From contig BEXV01001183.1 of assembly GCA_003118195.1 (NCBI GenBank), forward strand, positions 25,291-89,290: a stretch of 64,000 nucleotides of DNA. The letters are read 5' to 3'. The notes below the pieces were generated by a model. It saw only the letters and a program-made list of their open reading frames with translations. It made no database searches and was not told where the DNA came from. Shown here piece after piece: positions 38,341 to 49,785 of the stretch. Source of the DNA: Hemicentrotus pulcherrimus. Lineage: Eukaryota > Echinodermata > Echinoidea > Camarodonta > Strongylocentrotidae. A program made the translations under genes and the position numbers. Within the stretch, counting starts at the first letter, position 1. Each line of letters starts with the position of its first letter.

Positions 38341-40371
38341 ACATACCGCATTTCAGCACTGTGTTTGGGGGATGCCATGTCCAAAATCATTAGGAATGCG
38401 CGTAAGACTGTGCATTGATTTTTAAAAAAATCATACTAAGTCTGAATAAACTTTTCCACATCATTTAGCTGGGTTTGCGAAATTAATTAGCTAAACTAGC
38501 AGCAAAACCTGTGATTTATCAGCTACATGTACATAATAATCTAATGAAATTGCGCAAGTTCTTGTACCCTTTGGCAGTGAATTCAGAGTGCTGTTTCAGG
38601 GTTTAGACGTACTTCATAAGGATCGCCCCGTGCCATGGGATATCTTATACTGACCGTATGTCGTCATCAACCGTAAGTAGTCTTTTCTCGAGAAAATGTA
38701 AAATGAAGACGGGGAAGGAGAGAATATTAGATGGGAGAGAGAGTGAAAAAAGAGAGAAAGAGAATAGAGAGAGAGAGAGCGAGAGAGAGAGGTGGGGGAC
38801 GGTAAACGGAGGCGGGGTAAAGGCAGGATAAGATGTGAACTTTTTTTCTATCGATGATTTCACTAGACTTTCTTCCTGAAGACTCGGGCCAAGCGGAGTT
38901 AAATTACCAAGTGGAACCACTTGAATTTTTAACAGGCGCTTAAGGGGTCTTGCGCAGACGCGAGCGATACGTTCAGCGTGAAACGAGGAGGTCGCGTATC
39001 AAGTGGACCCACTTAAGTTTCTGGAAATAATGTTCGGTTGGGGTTAGAATAGGGGTGTAGCGCCGCCAGGGGGGAATGGGAGGGACGTTGGGTTCAGAGA
39101 CGTGTAACTATCATTATGAATTTACTTGCGCTCTCGGCCTTCTTCTTATTTTCTTCTCCTAGGGAAGCAAACTAACTATTATGGAGCGATGGCGATTGAT
39201 GGCATTCGTGTTAGTGGTGATGTTTCAACAGCCAGAGGCTAGGTACCAATCCGTGAGATGCTTGGTATGGTGCTTGAAACAAGGACTTTATGAATTCAAG
39301 ATAGACGTTAGAGTTCGTGTTGTGATGTTGAGGGAATATTTAATAGGGTTGACGTGCGTAGCTGGCGGTGCCAGACGAGATTGGCCGAATCTCCTCTGAT
39401 TTGGATTTGATACCGAAGCTCACACATACGAGTATCGCGATCGCATCCGTGACAGGCATATTCATCTCTCAAAACCCGTCCCTAATTTTAAGAAGGAGCT
39501 CTTTTTTTTTGTGGGGGGGGGGGGGGGGGGCTCTTTCCTGAAATACATTCTTTGGGAGAAAACAAAAGATATCACAGTATTATTGCCTTCACTCATACTA
39601 CAAACTACATCATCTATATCTTCGTATGATATTCATAGCGATGTCTAGTCTGCGTATCATATTCAAGTATGAATCGTGCCTTGCCGCAAAAAGAGTTAGT
39701 TTTGAAACGATTTCGTCTTTGTGAGTGGTCCTCTATATTGGTATATATTGTTGTAGAAATAATGATATTTGTACGGTTCTCGAGTGCGTTTTCATGAGAT
39801 AAATTTGACGAGAGCTGAAGCTGTTACGCGTTTACGGGGAACAAAATTGTTATTTTCTCTTTCGTTTATCAAAGATCATTCCACAATATCATATAGTTTA
39901 CAGTTTTAGAATTAAAACTCTTATTCCTGCAAGTACTTATGACGATGGATCACATATGTTTTATTAGAACTTATGACCAATACATTAAACATTCTTAATG
40001 ACAGATGATGTTATGTTTTGTCAGTAAAATCCCTGTTGTTTTGAGCATTTACGTGAGGGGGCGACTTCAGAAGAAAATGAAGCACTCAAATAAAATCGAA
40101 AAAAATCATATATTTCTTTCATTTATTTTCGCTGGTAAATGCGTCTTCGGCATAATACATGTAGGCTTGGTATCAGTTTGTCTATTGGTTTCTGCCGAAA
40201 AAAATTAGTTTATTAATATATCTACAGAAACTCCAAAGAAAAATTATAAAGGGGGCAATAAATCAAAACATATACAATACAAAACATAACGTAATGTCCG
40301 CGATCGAGTAATTTCTCATATGAAAGTTTTACTCAACGTGCGTGCGTGTGTGTGTGTGTGTGTGTGCGTGT
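38341..40371. other. Non-coding stretch with one weak exon candidate
   Basis: It contains the GA repeat at 38735-38792, a GC-richer patch 38935-39110, the weak signal-peptide exon candidate at 39163-39242, 18 consecutive G at 39513-39530 and a GT repeat near 40338-40371. Confidence 0.45.
39163..39242 (+). CDS. Weak candidate coding exon with signal-peptide-like start
   Basis: A pyrimidine-rich run ending CTCCTAG (to 39162) could be an acceptor. The ATG at 39181 opens MERWRLMAFVLVVMFQQPEA, a short hydrophobic start like a signal peptide, and AG|GTACC at 39243 could be a donor. Read on without splicing, the frame continues to 39399 (72 codons) and includes RCLVWCLKQG. I recognise no family, the donor is poor, and the window has many chance frames of this size. 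Treat it as unproven. Confidence 0.15.
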
Positions 40372-40525
40372 AATTTGTGTTTTTGCAGACGTGTATCAAC
40401 CAGATATGATTATTTACGTTTGGGGACCGACTTTTAACGTCACCATCCGTACGACGTGAATCAGTTTCGAACCTGCGTCCTCGGCTGAATCAGTCTATAA
40501 CTTTCGTATCGCCACGTGTATGCAC
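40372..40525 (-). mobile_element. tRNA-derived SINE, truncated copy
   Basis: On minus the B box region reads GCAGGTTCGAAACTG (about 40477-40463). It is followed by a body with GACGTTAAAAGTCGGTCC and CGTAAATAATCATATCTGG, ending GTCTGCAAAAAC. The same body occurs at 42808-42970 in the same orientation. The 5' part of the tRNA-like head is degraded here. Confidence 0.72.
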
Positions 40526-42807
40526 GTTTCTTTTAACATACATCCTGATTGCTACATAATGTGGAAAATGGTAACGACAGAGTAGGTTACAAGCCATGTG
40601 GTCATCTATTAATGACATAAAAATTCCTACTCTCTCCATCTATTCAGACACTTTTAATACTAGATGCAAAATGCGAATACTTAAGTGCTCCTTTTTCAAT
40701 CACCATGCTCTCAATGCTGAGGCTATAGTTATTTCATATTTCTCACAGTGATTAAAAAAAGTTCTGACATTTTATGTCCGTCACCTGATCAATAATATTT
40801 CACTGCTAGGGAGAATGTTTGCGTGTTTGGACTACAACAATGGGATTCATATGAATTCATTGATGGCATCGCAGTGATCTTTACGTACGCATTTTCCCTT
40901 GATTGTCTCCTTAGTAGCTGATTAAGTAGTCGGAGAAGAGAGCAGATAGAGAAGGGAGGCAGAGAAATAGTGTGCGCCTGTCCGGGGCGTGTATGTGGGT
41001 GTGTTTTAATATGAGGGTATGTTTGTGGGTGTGATATATATATATATAGAGAGAGAGAGAGAATGTAAGAAGGATAATGGATTCGGTATAATCATAATTA
41101 TTCACTGACGGTTATTTTGGCATGCGATAAATACTTAAAAGGATCATGATTAATCACGTGACAACTTGTTAAGTCAGCAGCGCCAAACCTGTAAGCACGT
41201 AAAGCACACCGGTTTAATGGCACGTTCAGATATGCAGATCATTTGTTTAACGTATAAATGCGACACAGGATGTGCCATATCTGAACGGGCCTTTCAGGCT
41301 TAAGTGACCCCTAAAACAATAACTGCCTATCTCTTGCTACCGTTGCTACCAAGAAAAGCCTGCTTCAAGCATCTTTTTAATTAACCCCTATTGTGAAAGG
41401 ATACAACGTCGTTCAAATTCTGTACAGGGGCACAACTCAAAGCCCTAAGAATGGAGGGGTAGGGGTGCAGGTGGTGGAGAGTAATGCCAGCATAACTATA
41501 ATGTTGAAATATCAGATGAGATGGCAAAGTCAAACTTTAATCAAACTATGCGCGAAATCAGATATCGATTTGTTTTCACTGGGGGCATTGTCATGCAAGA
41601 CACGCTCTTTTGCCACAAAATAATGTGGTAATTGGCGTTTGGGTCTCATGTGCAAACCATACGATTCGCTTGCCAGTTGGGTAATTTGATAGATAACCAA
41701 GACGGGGATGGGGCTAGAGGAGTGGAGGGAGGAGAAAGGGGTAGGGACAGAATCCGTATTAGGGTGAGAAACGAAGAAAGAGATACATAGAAGGAGAGAA
41801 TGAAAAAAAACTGAAGAGAGAGAAAAAGTAGCGAGTGATCATTGCTTTCTTGTCTTTCCTTCTTTCTTTCATTTTTTGCTGTCCCAATACGTGTTTTATA
41901 TTGTGTGCATCTAACTGAATCAAATCAAATCAAAATCAAATCGAGGGTTGGCGGAAGGGCACCCATCAACTCCTTCCTATGGTTACGCCCCTTATTGTTA
42001 TTCTTTATAGTCTTTTTATCAACTCAACCAACCTGGCTTTATATATAAGCAATATCTTTGCTGTTTTCCTAATTTGTTCACTCTGTCTGTCTCTATCTTT
42101 CTCTCTCTCTTTTTCTCTTTCTCTCTCGCTCTTTTTTTTTTTCTCTCTCTCTCTCTTGTGTAAGTTGAAGATGAAGAAGTCGGTGCAGTTCAAAACCAAC
42201 GAATTATTATTATTTTGTTTGCAGTGACATTCAAGGTCCACATGTTGATTGTCTAACTGAAGGTCGCCACTTTACAACTCAACATTATTTCACTTGCAAA
42301 TCTTAGGAATAGAGTGTCTCTTAACATGTGTTAATGTGCAAGAACAAAATCATCTCATGAATAATCTTTTGAGCATCGGTGACGCCAGGAGAATACACCA
42401 ATTACTCTTTCCACATATTGTTTCCTTTGTATTTTCGTCTTTATTCGATCTTACCACGGTATCTTCAGAGTTTTCGCAAAGCTATAATGACGTGACCGCC
42501 AGACTCGCGACCACATTAAATTCAGCATGAACATGATGAAAGGTTTAACCCTCAATGCATATAAGATGATTTGGTCGATATCCCCTTTCATCCTGTTCAT
42601 TTGTTTCTTAAGCTGGGCTACTTCTTAAAAAACGTGTCCGTAAGTCCTTTTCCCCACATATTTGATCTAAAATGAACAAAAAAGGCTGATGGAATTATAT
42701 TAGTCGTAGGAGAAGAATTCAAGGACCTACCATGTTTGGATGAAGTAAAATAACAAATGTCATATATATATAAAAACAGCGAATTACATAGGATTGAAAT
42801 TGGGTTT
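40526..42807. other. Non-coding stretch
   Basis: It contains a TA/GA repeat at 41032-41062, a small inverted repeat at 41219-41291, GA-rich patches at 41720-41830, an AATCA-type short repeat at 41917-41943 and a CT repeat at 42083-42156. No convincing gene. Confidence 0.45.
42083..42156. repeat. CT-rich microsatellite
   Basis: Interrupted (CT)n with TTTTC and a run of T at about 42132-42141. Confidence 0.95.
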
Positions 42808-42980
42808 TTACAGACGTGCATCAATCAGATATGATTATTTACGTCTGGGAACCGATCTTTAACGTAAACATACGAAAGACGTGATCCAGTTTCGAACCGG
42901 GGTCCGCCTGAGTCAGTTTGTAGGCGAAGACAGAGAGCTGCGCAGGTGAATGTGCCGCTAGACCAACTCACATCTCCCTC
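42808..42980 (-). mobile_element. tRNA-derived SINE with clear A and B boxes
   Basis: On minus the head reads GTTGGTCTAGCGGC (A box, 42968-42955) and CCGGTTCGAAAC (B box, 42900-42889), an RNA polymerase III internal promoter. The spacing between boxes is longer than in an ordinary tRNA. The body then gives ACGTTAAAGATCGGTTCCC, GACGTAAATAATCATATCTG and GCACGTCTGTAAAAAC, shared with the copy at 40372-40525. Two copies about 2.4 kb apart in the same orientation show that the family was mobile. Confidence 0.82.
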
Positions 42981-43189
42981 AAGAGGTGGTTAAAGAGGCC
43001 AGTCAAAATCACAAAGAAACAAACATAGATTGTTATACTGCCGAAAGAACCAACAAAACAAAATCCGGTGTGATTAATTCAAGGCTAATTCCATGAGCTC
43101 TAGCTGGGAGGATTTTTTGTATATACTTTAATGTATTATAACCCAATTTTTTTCATTAGATCATGCCAAAGGGTTAGTAATTAGTAGAG

Positions 43190-43549
43190 GTGTAGTGGAC
43201 GAGTGGATATGTCAGCGGACTGTGGATCACAAGGTCCGCGGTTCAAGTCTCACCACGGCACTAATGTCCTTTGGCAAGACATTGATCTACATTTGCCACT
43301 CTCCAACCAGGTGTAAAATGGGTACCCGGTAGGATGCGAAAGATAAAGTGCTTAGATTAGCAAGTGTGCGCATGTAAAAATGACGCCTGGCTGGAATGCT
43401 CCCCAGTGAGTGGAGAATGTGCATACATTGTGTGCAGGTAAGCCTGAACCCGATGACTGGGGTAAATATATATATATCTGTAAAGCGCTTTGAGAGGGCC
43501 GTCGGTCTTGAAAAGCGCTATATAAGGACTAGCTATTATTATTATTAAT
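43190..43549 (+). mobile_element. Full-length tRNA-derived SINE with LINE-like tail
   Basis: The head has a TAGTGGACGAGTGG A-box region (43193-43206) and a perfect B box GGTTCAAGTCT (43240-43250). The body includes CCTTTGGCAAGACATTGATC and CCAGTGAGTGGAGAATGTGC. The tail reads GTAAAGCGCTTTGAGAGGG, then AAAAGCGCTATATAAGGAC, and ends in (ATT)n. The tail resembles the 3' end of the L2/CR1-like LINE at 53990-55165 (CAGCGCCTTAAACATTTC, GGCTTTTTACAAAAAG). This fits the usual model in which a SINE borrows a LINE 3' end for retrotransposition. It is the best-preserved SINE in the window. Confidence 0.88.
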
Positions 43550-46539
43550 ACAATGTAGTACGACATTTACTTTAGACCCATCGGCAGGATAGGCGCCCGG
43601 TAATGAATCATAACAATACTCCAAAATGAATATCATGGAAGACCATTAGAATTGTCCTCGGGATTATTTGTTCTAAATTTTAAACCTCCCATTGAAGAAA
43701 AAATGGAATGTTTGTTCAGGTTATTCACATATACAATCAAAAGTACAACGTTACCAATGGCTTTCTAGGAAACTAGGAAACGTGACTGATTCAGATTTCT
43801 TTTGTTGCCGTCTCAATGCCTTTGGTTGGTCGTACGTGAAATGTCTGATTGATGGCTCGACAAGAAACTTCTAATACTACCTTACACGGAGATAAAGACC
43901 CAATGGGTACAGACTTGTGACCGAATACATAGCCCTGCCATTCTTCCCTTTTCCCCGTGGACAAAAAACTAATTTAGCGGGGAGTTAAATATTCATGGAT
44001 TCGAGCGAGAAACATTAATTTGGCTGGAATGCGAGGTCGGGGACTCTTACCTACCACAAGAGAAATAATTTACGAAGAGAGTTCTGGATGGATATCGGTC
44101 AGGTCGGGTACATGGAAAACTATGAGAAACAAATAAACTTAAAATATGGATGCCTGGGAGAAATGAACGAACGGAGAAAGGATAAAAAGACAAGCAAATA
44201 TAATTACAGATGTTTGAAAAGGAAAGTACCTGCCTGTTAAATAGTTTGCTTTGCTTATGGAGCCCCTGAGATTAAAAAAAAAACTCAACCCAATAAGATG
44301 AAAACAACATGCCAGGAGTAAGTTTGATGTTGTATGACATTTTTCACTTTATACAAATCCATATGTAATAGCTAATCAAAACAATAGCTAATCACGAATT
44401 TAGAATTAAGAAATAAAGAGCAAATCATTCATATTCATTGATAAATTTCCTCTCGAATAAATTTAAAGATTTGGGTCGGGTAAGAAAATATAACAGATTA
44501 ATAAAGTTTAGCTTTTTTAAATATAATTTTAAAAACAAAAGTTTTTTATCCTAAGAGAGTGCAATTTATATTATGTTGCAAGGAAAACATATTTGTAAAG
44601 CTTCTCTTTCTCTCGTTCTCTCTGGGTCTTATTTTTTCAGCTTGTAATTATAATTATGAAGTGAAGCATGTCAATTATTCATCAACATTTTGTGCAGTTA
44701 TCTCTCTGAAATTCAGCAGAATTAACTGTTTAGCTAGGTGTAGTTAGATTCTTATAATGCTGGAATGATTAGATTTATCTGTAATTAAATTAAATCTTTT
44801 CATGGCATAATTATTGTGCCGCAAGTCAATCGCAAAGTTAATCATCGGATCGACATGGCTTGTGTATTGGAGGAAAGAGAAGTACCAAAATAAAGTTTGT
44901 GAGCTTTTTTATTCTGTTATTCAAATGCTTAAAATCATCATCGTAGCAATATGGTTTTTGTTGAAGCAATCGTCGTTGTTGTTGTTTAAGTTTTAACGGC
45001 GCAAAAATAATGAGATAGGGAATAGTCTACTTACTACTCTTAGTATAATGTCGGTTAGATAAAAGGTTCAATTTGTCTTGTTCGATCGAGTCCATATCGG
45101 GCAAATCCTTCTTCAAAATGGAATACTCATATTTCAATTTAAAATTTACAATCCGGATATAGATTTGATGTCATAAAGGAATTGCGTTAATGGAGAAATG
45201 TGAAAGACCAAAACGATTTTCTAATCAACTGATTGATGGCATGTATGATTTTTTTTAGGTCGTTTCCCTTCATCTCTATCAGAGTTTATTGCACCGTCTG
45301 TGATGTGGAGTGCTGACTAGATACAAAAGACGCATTATCGAAATAATGCGCAGATCTGATAAATTAAAAAAATATGAGTTCGGCAATAATCTGGCGATTT
45401 GTAAGGCAGTCGAAATATCATGCCAATAATCCCGGCTCAAGCTGATGGATGGACTGTCATGTTTTCCTACAATGCAAACATAGAGCCAGGGCTTGTGGGT
45501 GCTTATCACCTCCTTTCAAACTATCTTATGATCATGGTAATCCGAAGGCGATTCCATACCATAAGATCGATAATGTGAATATATAGTGTTGTTATCTCAC
45601 TTTATGGTCGAGAATAATTTTCATAAACAGGGGAGATTTCACGCTGGATGAGAACAGCATTAGCGTCTCTCATCTGTAAATGGGTAATATTTCTTGAGAA
45701 TCAAGATTGATCTTGTGCATTAGAGCTTTGTATGTACATATCAATCAATATTTCACATTTCGATGGAGTACGGCCTTGTCTAACTAAGATGTGAAGTCAT
45801 TTGTTTCGTTGTTGAATTTATTGATTCAGTAGGTATACTTACCCTTTCAAAATCTATCGATGTTGTTAAAGATATTCTTATTTGATAGCACTACGATACC
45901 AAGACGAAAATGGTGAAACAAGGAAAGAAGAAGACCTATGATTTAAAGAAAACTTATAATAATAAAATAATACAATAATAATTCTCATTTACGGCTCCGT
46001 TCCCAATAACCTATAAAAAAAAATATATAACTAAATAGAAATATCGGATATAATCACAAAAAGTCTACTTCTTACAATTTATTGAGAAATCACATGGCAG
46101 ATATAAATACATCCGAATTTACAGAGAGAGCAGGAAAGAGGCAAACGTGTTAGAGATACGATTTAAAGAGAGCGGGGCAATATAGGAAGATATTCAATTA
46201 AACCAAGAAGAAACATGGCCCAAAGAATTAAATCAACATTTTATTGTTGAAAAGGAAAGAGTTAAGATTAATGATATTTATGTTTGTCTTCAAAGGAATG
46301 TGTATATTTCTCTTTCAGATCCGCAGGAATCACTTCTGAAATCTCTACCATTGTAATTTAATCAGGTCACCTTATTTGAGCGGTACAATAATCATCGATT
46401 TACTTCACATCATCTTTTAATGTGACTGCACTCTGACTCCGCCATAGAACTTTTCTTTCTCGGCCAACTATACCCCTACGCTACTACCGTTTGCTTCCTC
46501 AGTGTCCATTGGGTATGATAGAGCGTTGTTGTATAATAG
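43550..46539. other. Unremarkable non-coding stretch
   Basis: AT-rich, with a small AATAATAA patch near 45957-45980. No gene, RNA or strong repeat structure seen. Confidence 0.45.
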
Positions 46540-47070
46540 TAGCCTACTTCCCTACCTTTTCCCTTTACTTCCTTTTCTTATCTTTCCCTTTCTTCCCTTC
46601 CCTTCCCTTCCCTTCCTTTCATTTCATTTCCTTGCTTTTTCTTTCAATTCCTTTCCATTCTTTACCTTTCCTTTTTTTTCCTTTCCTTTCATTTCCTTCC
46701 CTTTTCCCTTCCCTTCTCACCCTTTCCCTCCCTTCCTTTCCCTTCTCTTTCCTTTCTTTCCCACTCTTTTCATTCCCTTCCCTTGTCATCTCTTTACCCT
46801 CTTAACTCGCCTTCCCTTCTCATCTCTATCCCCTCTTAACTCCCCTCCCCTTCTTTTCCCTTCCCTTTTCACTCTTTCCTTCCCTTCCCTTCCCTTCCAT
46901 TCTCGTTCCTTCCTTTCCCTTCTCTTCTCCATACCCTTCACTTCTCTTTCTTTTCCTTATCTTTACCTTCATTCCCTTCCCTTTCTTTCTCACCCTTCCC
47001 ATCTCTTCCCACCCTTTCCTTGTATTCCCTTCCATTCCTTTCCCTTCCCCTTCTCTTTCCTTCCTTTTTA
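46540..47070. repeat. About 530-bp polypyrimidine tract, CCCTT-type
   Basis: Almost unbroken pyrimidine on the plus strand, built from CCCTT/CCTTT pentamer and hexamer variants with a few A and G interruptions. CCCTTCCCTTCCCTTCC near 46592-46617 is the cleanest part. It opens long spurious Phe/Pro/Ser-rich frames, up to 189 codons. Long mirror-symmetric polypurine/polypyrimidine DNA can form triplex (H-DNA) and often causes assembly length errors. Confidence 0.97.
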
Positions 47071-47339
47071 ATCACAGCTGTCGTCTATTGGATGTGATAT
47101 CCTCACGCTGCGATTCTTATCACACCATGATTCATCACACTGCACGAAAAATGCAGTTTATTACATCGTCTCAATTCAATTTCCCTAGATCAAGATAATA
47201 CCGGCGTAAGATGGGGAGGCTAAGGGGATGCAGTCCCTGAGAATTGTGAAACTAACGATATCCGCGCAGCTGCCACCTCATATTAAGACAGCGAGTTTGT
47301 CTATATGAATGTCCATGCTTATCTTTTTAGGGTAAAAAG

Positions 47340-47525
47340 GCGTGTAGAGGTGTGTCGGTTTGGTGGATGCCATTCGCAAAGTGCATGGGTTTAAATCTGC
47401 CATACTCGACCCATTATCACTTCCTGGGTATCAGTAGGATGAATTCATTAAAAAACTTCAGCGCCGAAATTGGAGCAGCTAGGGTAAAAGCCGGGCTAAA
47501 AATCTACTGCCCTTCGGAATAAACT
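47340..47525 (+). mobile_element. SINE of a second tail family
   Basis: A head-like segment GTGTAGAGGTGTGTCGG leads to the B-box-like GGGTTTAAATC (47387-47397), then CATTATCACTTCCTGGG. The tail reads CAGCGCCGAAATTGGAGCAG, then CTAGGGTAAAAGCCGGGC and CTACTGCCCTTCGG. The AGCGCC..GAGCAGCTAGGGTAAAAGCCGGGC tail differs from the one at 43190, so this is a separate SINE group. Confidence 0.62.
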
Positions 47526-47529
47526 TTAT

Positions 47530-47850
47530 GTTAAATATTTGGTTTGTAATGATTATAATAATAGTGTATCATTATAACTTTTGACTATACTATTATTGTT
47601 ATTAATATGATTATCACGAATAATCTTAATATTATTACTGCTATTATTATTTATAATTCTGTCCTCGTCATCATTATCAATATCACCATCACTATCATCA
47701 TAATCGATATAAATATTGTTGTTATTGTTATTGTTATTGTTGTTGTAGTTTGTGGTAGCGATGCTGGTGATGAGGTGGTGATGGTGGTGTTATTTAAATC
47801 ATTATCATCATCATCTTCTTCATTATCATTTAATAGTTCTGTTATTATAT
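47530..47850. repeat. Trinucleotide-rich region (ATT/ATC/GTT)
   Basis: Imperfect trinucleotide repeats: ATT and ATA dominate to about 47690, then GTTATT and GTTGTT, then GATG/GTGGTG and ATCATC. The Ile/Val-rich frame read here is an artefact of the repeat. Confidence 0.85.
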
Positions 47851-48394
47851 AACAATTGCTGCCTCTTTAAAGCAGTTACCTCTTACACTTAAAGTTGATA
47901 TCAATGCATGAGATATTTGTTCCACACTACCATAAGTATGATATTCATGATATTTAAATTGTCTGCACTAATTATAGGGAAAACGTTATTATCGAACCAA
48001 AACAGTGTTCATCTTCCTAAACGAATTATACATGACACATTATTTCCTACATCTTAAACAATTTTTATGTATTTTGACGACTATGTCAACATTTTCAGAA
48101 GTACACGTACCTTTAATATTTCCGAGTTTGAAATGTCTGACGTAAGCATTAAGATCGATTCAATTATGCATGCAGTTTTATTGAGAAGTATTCAAGCCTT
48201 GCTGATCTTATTGATCGTGTCCAAGTTTACCACAATTTATTCTTGCTGACGGCAAGAGCACTGTTTGTTGCTGTTTTGCTGTTATGTTTTACCATTGCTA
48301 TGTGCTACTGGTTAAAACACTGCCTACTTCTCCATTGCATTAGCTGTCATGATAACTATGTTTATTATGGGTAGTATGTTTATCATTGGAGCGT
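47851..48394. other. Unremarkable non-coding stretch
   Basis: AT-rich, with no element or gene recognised. Confidence 0.4.
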
Positions 48395-48520
48395 CCTCTA
48401 ACTTAAATGACTTTCGTCAATCGCGTAGGTTCGAGTCACGCGCTGACCAGACAAAAATGCAAAAGTGATTGTCGCCGTGTTGGGTGTAATGGCGTCAACA
48501 AGGAGAAGAAGAAGAGAATT
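48395..48520 (+). mobile_element. SINE fragment with B box
   Basis: GCGTCCTCTAACTTAAATGA leads to a perfect B box GGTTCGAGTCA (48428-48438) flanked by CGCG pairs that could form a T-arm-like stem. It is followed by TGATTGTCGCCGTGTTGGG and an A/G-rich end, GGAGAAGAAGAAGAG. The A box is degraded. Confidence 0.5.
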
Positions 48521-48749
48521 GAGTATTCCGACAGACCGAGATATGCAAAATACTCTTCAACTGTAAAAAAATATGTCTAAAAGCAAGACATTTAAATATT
48601 CTCAAACACCATCATTGGCAACAAAAATATTGACAAAATGCTGCTTTTGTGTGTGTGGATCTATCAACGAACGAGTGTAAGTAAACTGCAATATCTCGTT
48701 ATTTCAATCATATATTGATCTCGTGTACCATGCAGTCTACAGCCTTTAA

Positions 48750-49785
48750 AATTGAATAAGTTTGACCACAGGCCTATATCACTACTGTCCTGTGTTTCAT
48801 TACTTTTAGAGAGGGTTTTTCAAAAGCAATTACTTCATTACTTGAATAACAATGATGTTTTAGTGAAGGGGCAATCGGGCTTTAGGTCGAAACATTCCAC
48901 AACTACTGCACTATCAAAGTAACTGATGAATGGCTTGAAGCAATTGATCAAGGGAAATATACTGGGTCTATCTTTGTAGATTTACATGAGGCATTCGATA
49001 CTGTCAATCACCAAATTCTTATTAAAAAACTTTCTGATATTGGAGTCCAAGGAACTTCATTGATATGGTTTCAGAATTATCTAAAGAAAAGACATATTAC
49101 AACTTCCATAGAACAAATATTGTCAGATGAATTGACCCTTGGTTACGGAGTACCTCAGGGTTCAATACTGGGGCCACTACTATTTTTAGTTTTTATAAAC
49201 GATCTGCTAGGTCTTTCACAAAATGAATTTTGCACTTTTATGCCGGCGACACGGATATGTATTATTCCCACGAAATTTTAAACAAAAAGCTAGGTAATCT
49301 ACAATCTTGGATGAATGCAAATAAATTCTCTGTGAACTCCAGTAAAACAATATGCATGCTTTTAAGGACAGAGTTTACGCTCCCTAAGCGTGATATTCTC
49401 AATTTAGAGGTAAATACCACTAAAGCTAGATCAGTAAAACGTTTCACATATATTGGAGTAAATGTAAATTGTGAACTTAAGTGGAATATTCATAAAGAGC
49501 AATTGAATTGTGAAAATGATTAGTTTCTTGAGGAAATTGAGATTAATTTTATTAATAAATCCAATCTGAAACGAGTGTATACATATGTAATTATGCCTCA
49601 GATAGATTATGCGGATACTGTGTGGCAAACTGCAAATAATACTAATTTTGATCAACTTCAGAAGCTTCAGAATCGGGCAGAAAAAATTATTCTTTAGGTC
49701 AAACCTTGTAAACATATATCTATTCAGCAGATTCACGATACCTTTCCTTGGGAAACTCTAAAATCTCGACGTAGGAGACGTACAC
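48750..49785 (+). mobile_element. Decayed LINE reverse transcriptase (Jockey/CR1-like group)
   Basis: Conserved non-LTR RT blocks are readable in order. DHRPISLLS from about 48764 is followed by GQSGFRSKHSTTTALSK. A frameshift comes near 48919, then SIFVDLHEAFDTVNH and GVPQGSILGPLLFL near 49148. A second frameshift comes near 49230, then FYAGDTDMYY. Next come a thumb-like LQSWMNANKFSVNSSKT, then after another break MPQIDYADTVWQT and PWETLKSRRRRR. Normal members have an F-A-D-D active site; here the first aspartate is glycine (YAGD), besides at least three frame breaks. It is inactive. The reading stops abruptly at about 49785, where a different repeat begins. Confidence 0.92.

Noticed and set aside
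43193..43262. Possible genuine tRNA gene (plus)
   Set aside because: The sequence continues into a SINE body and an AAGCGCTATATAAG/ATT tail, and a second diverged copy exists at 24296.
46502..47071. A 189-codon open frame on plus, the longest in the window
   Set aside because: It is entirely the translation of the CCCTT-type polypyrimidine tract: Phe/Pro/Ser/Leu only, with no domain.
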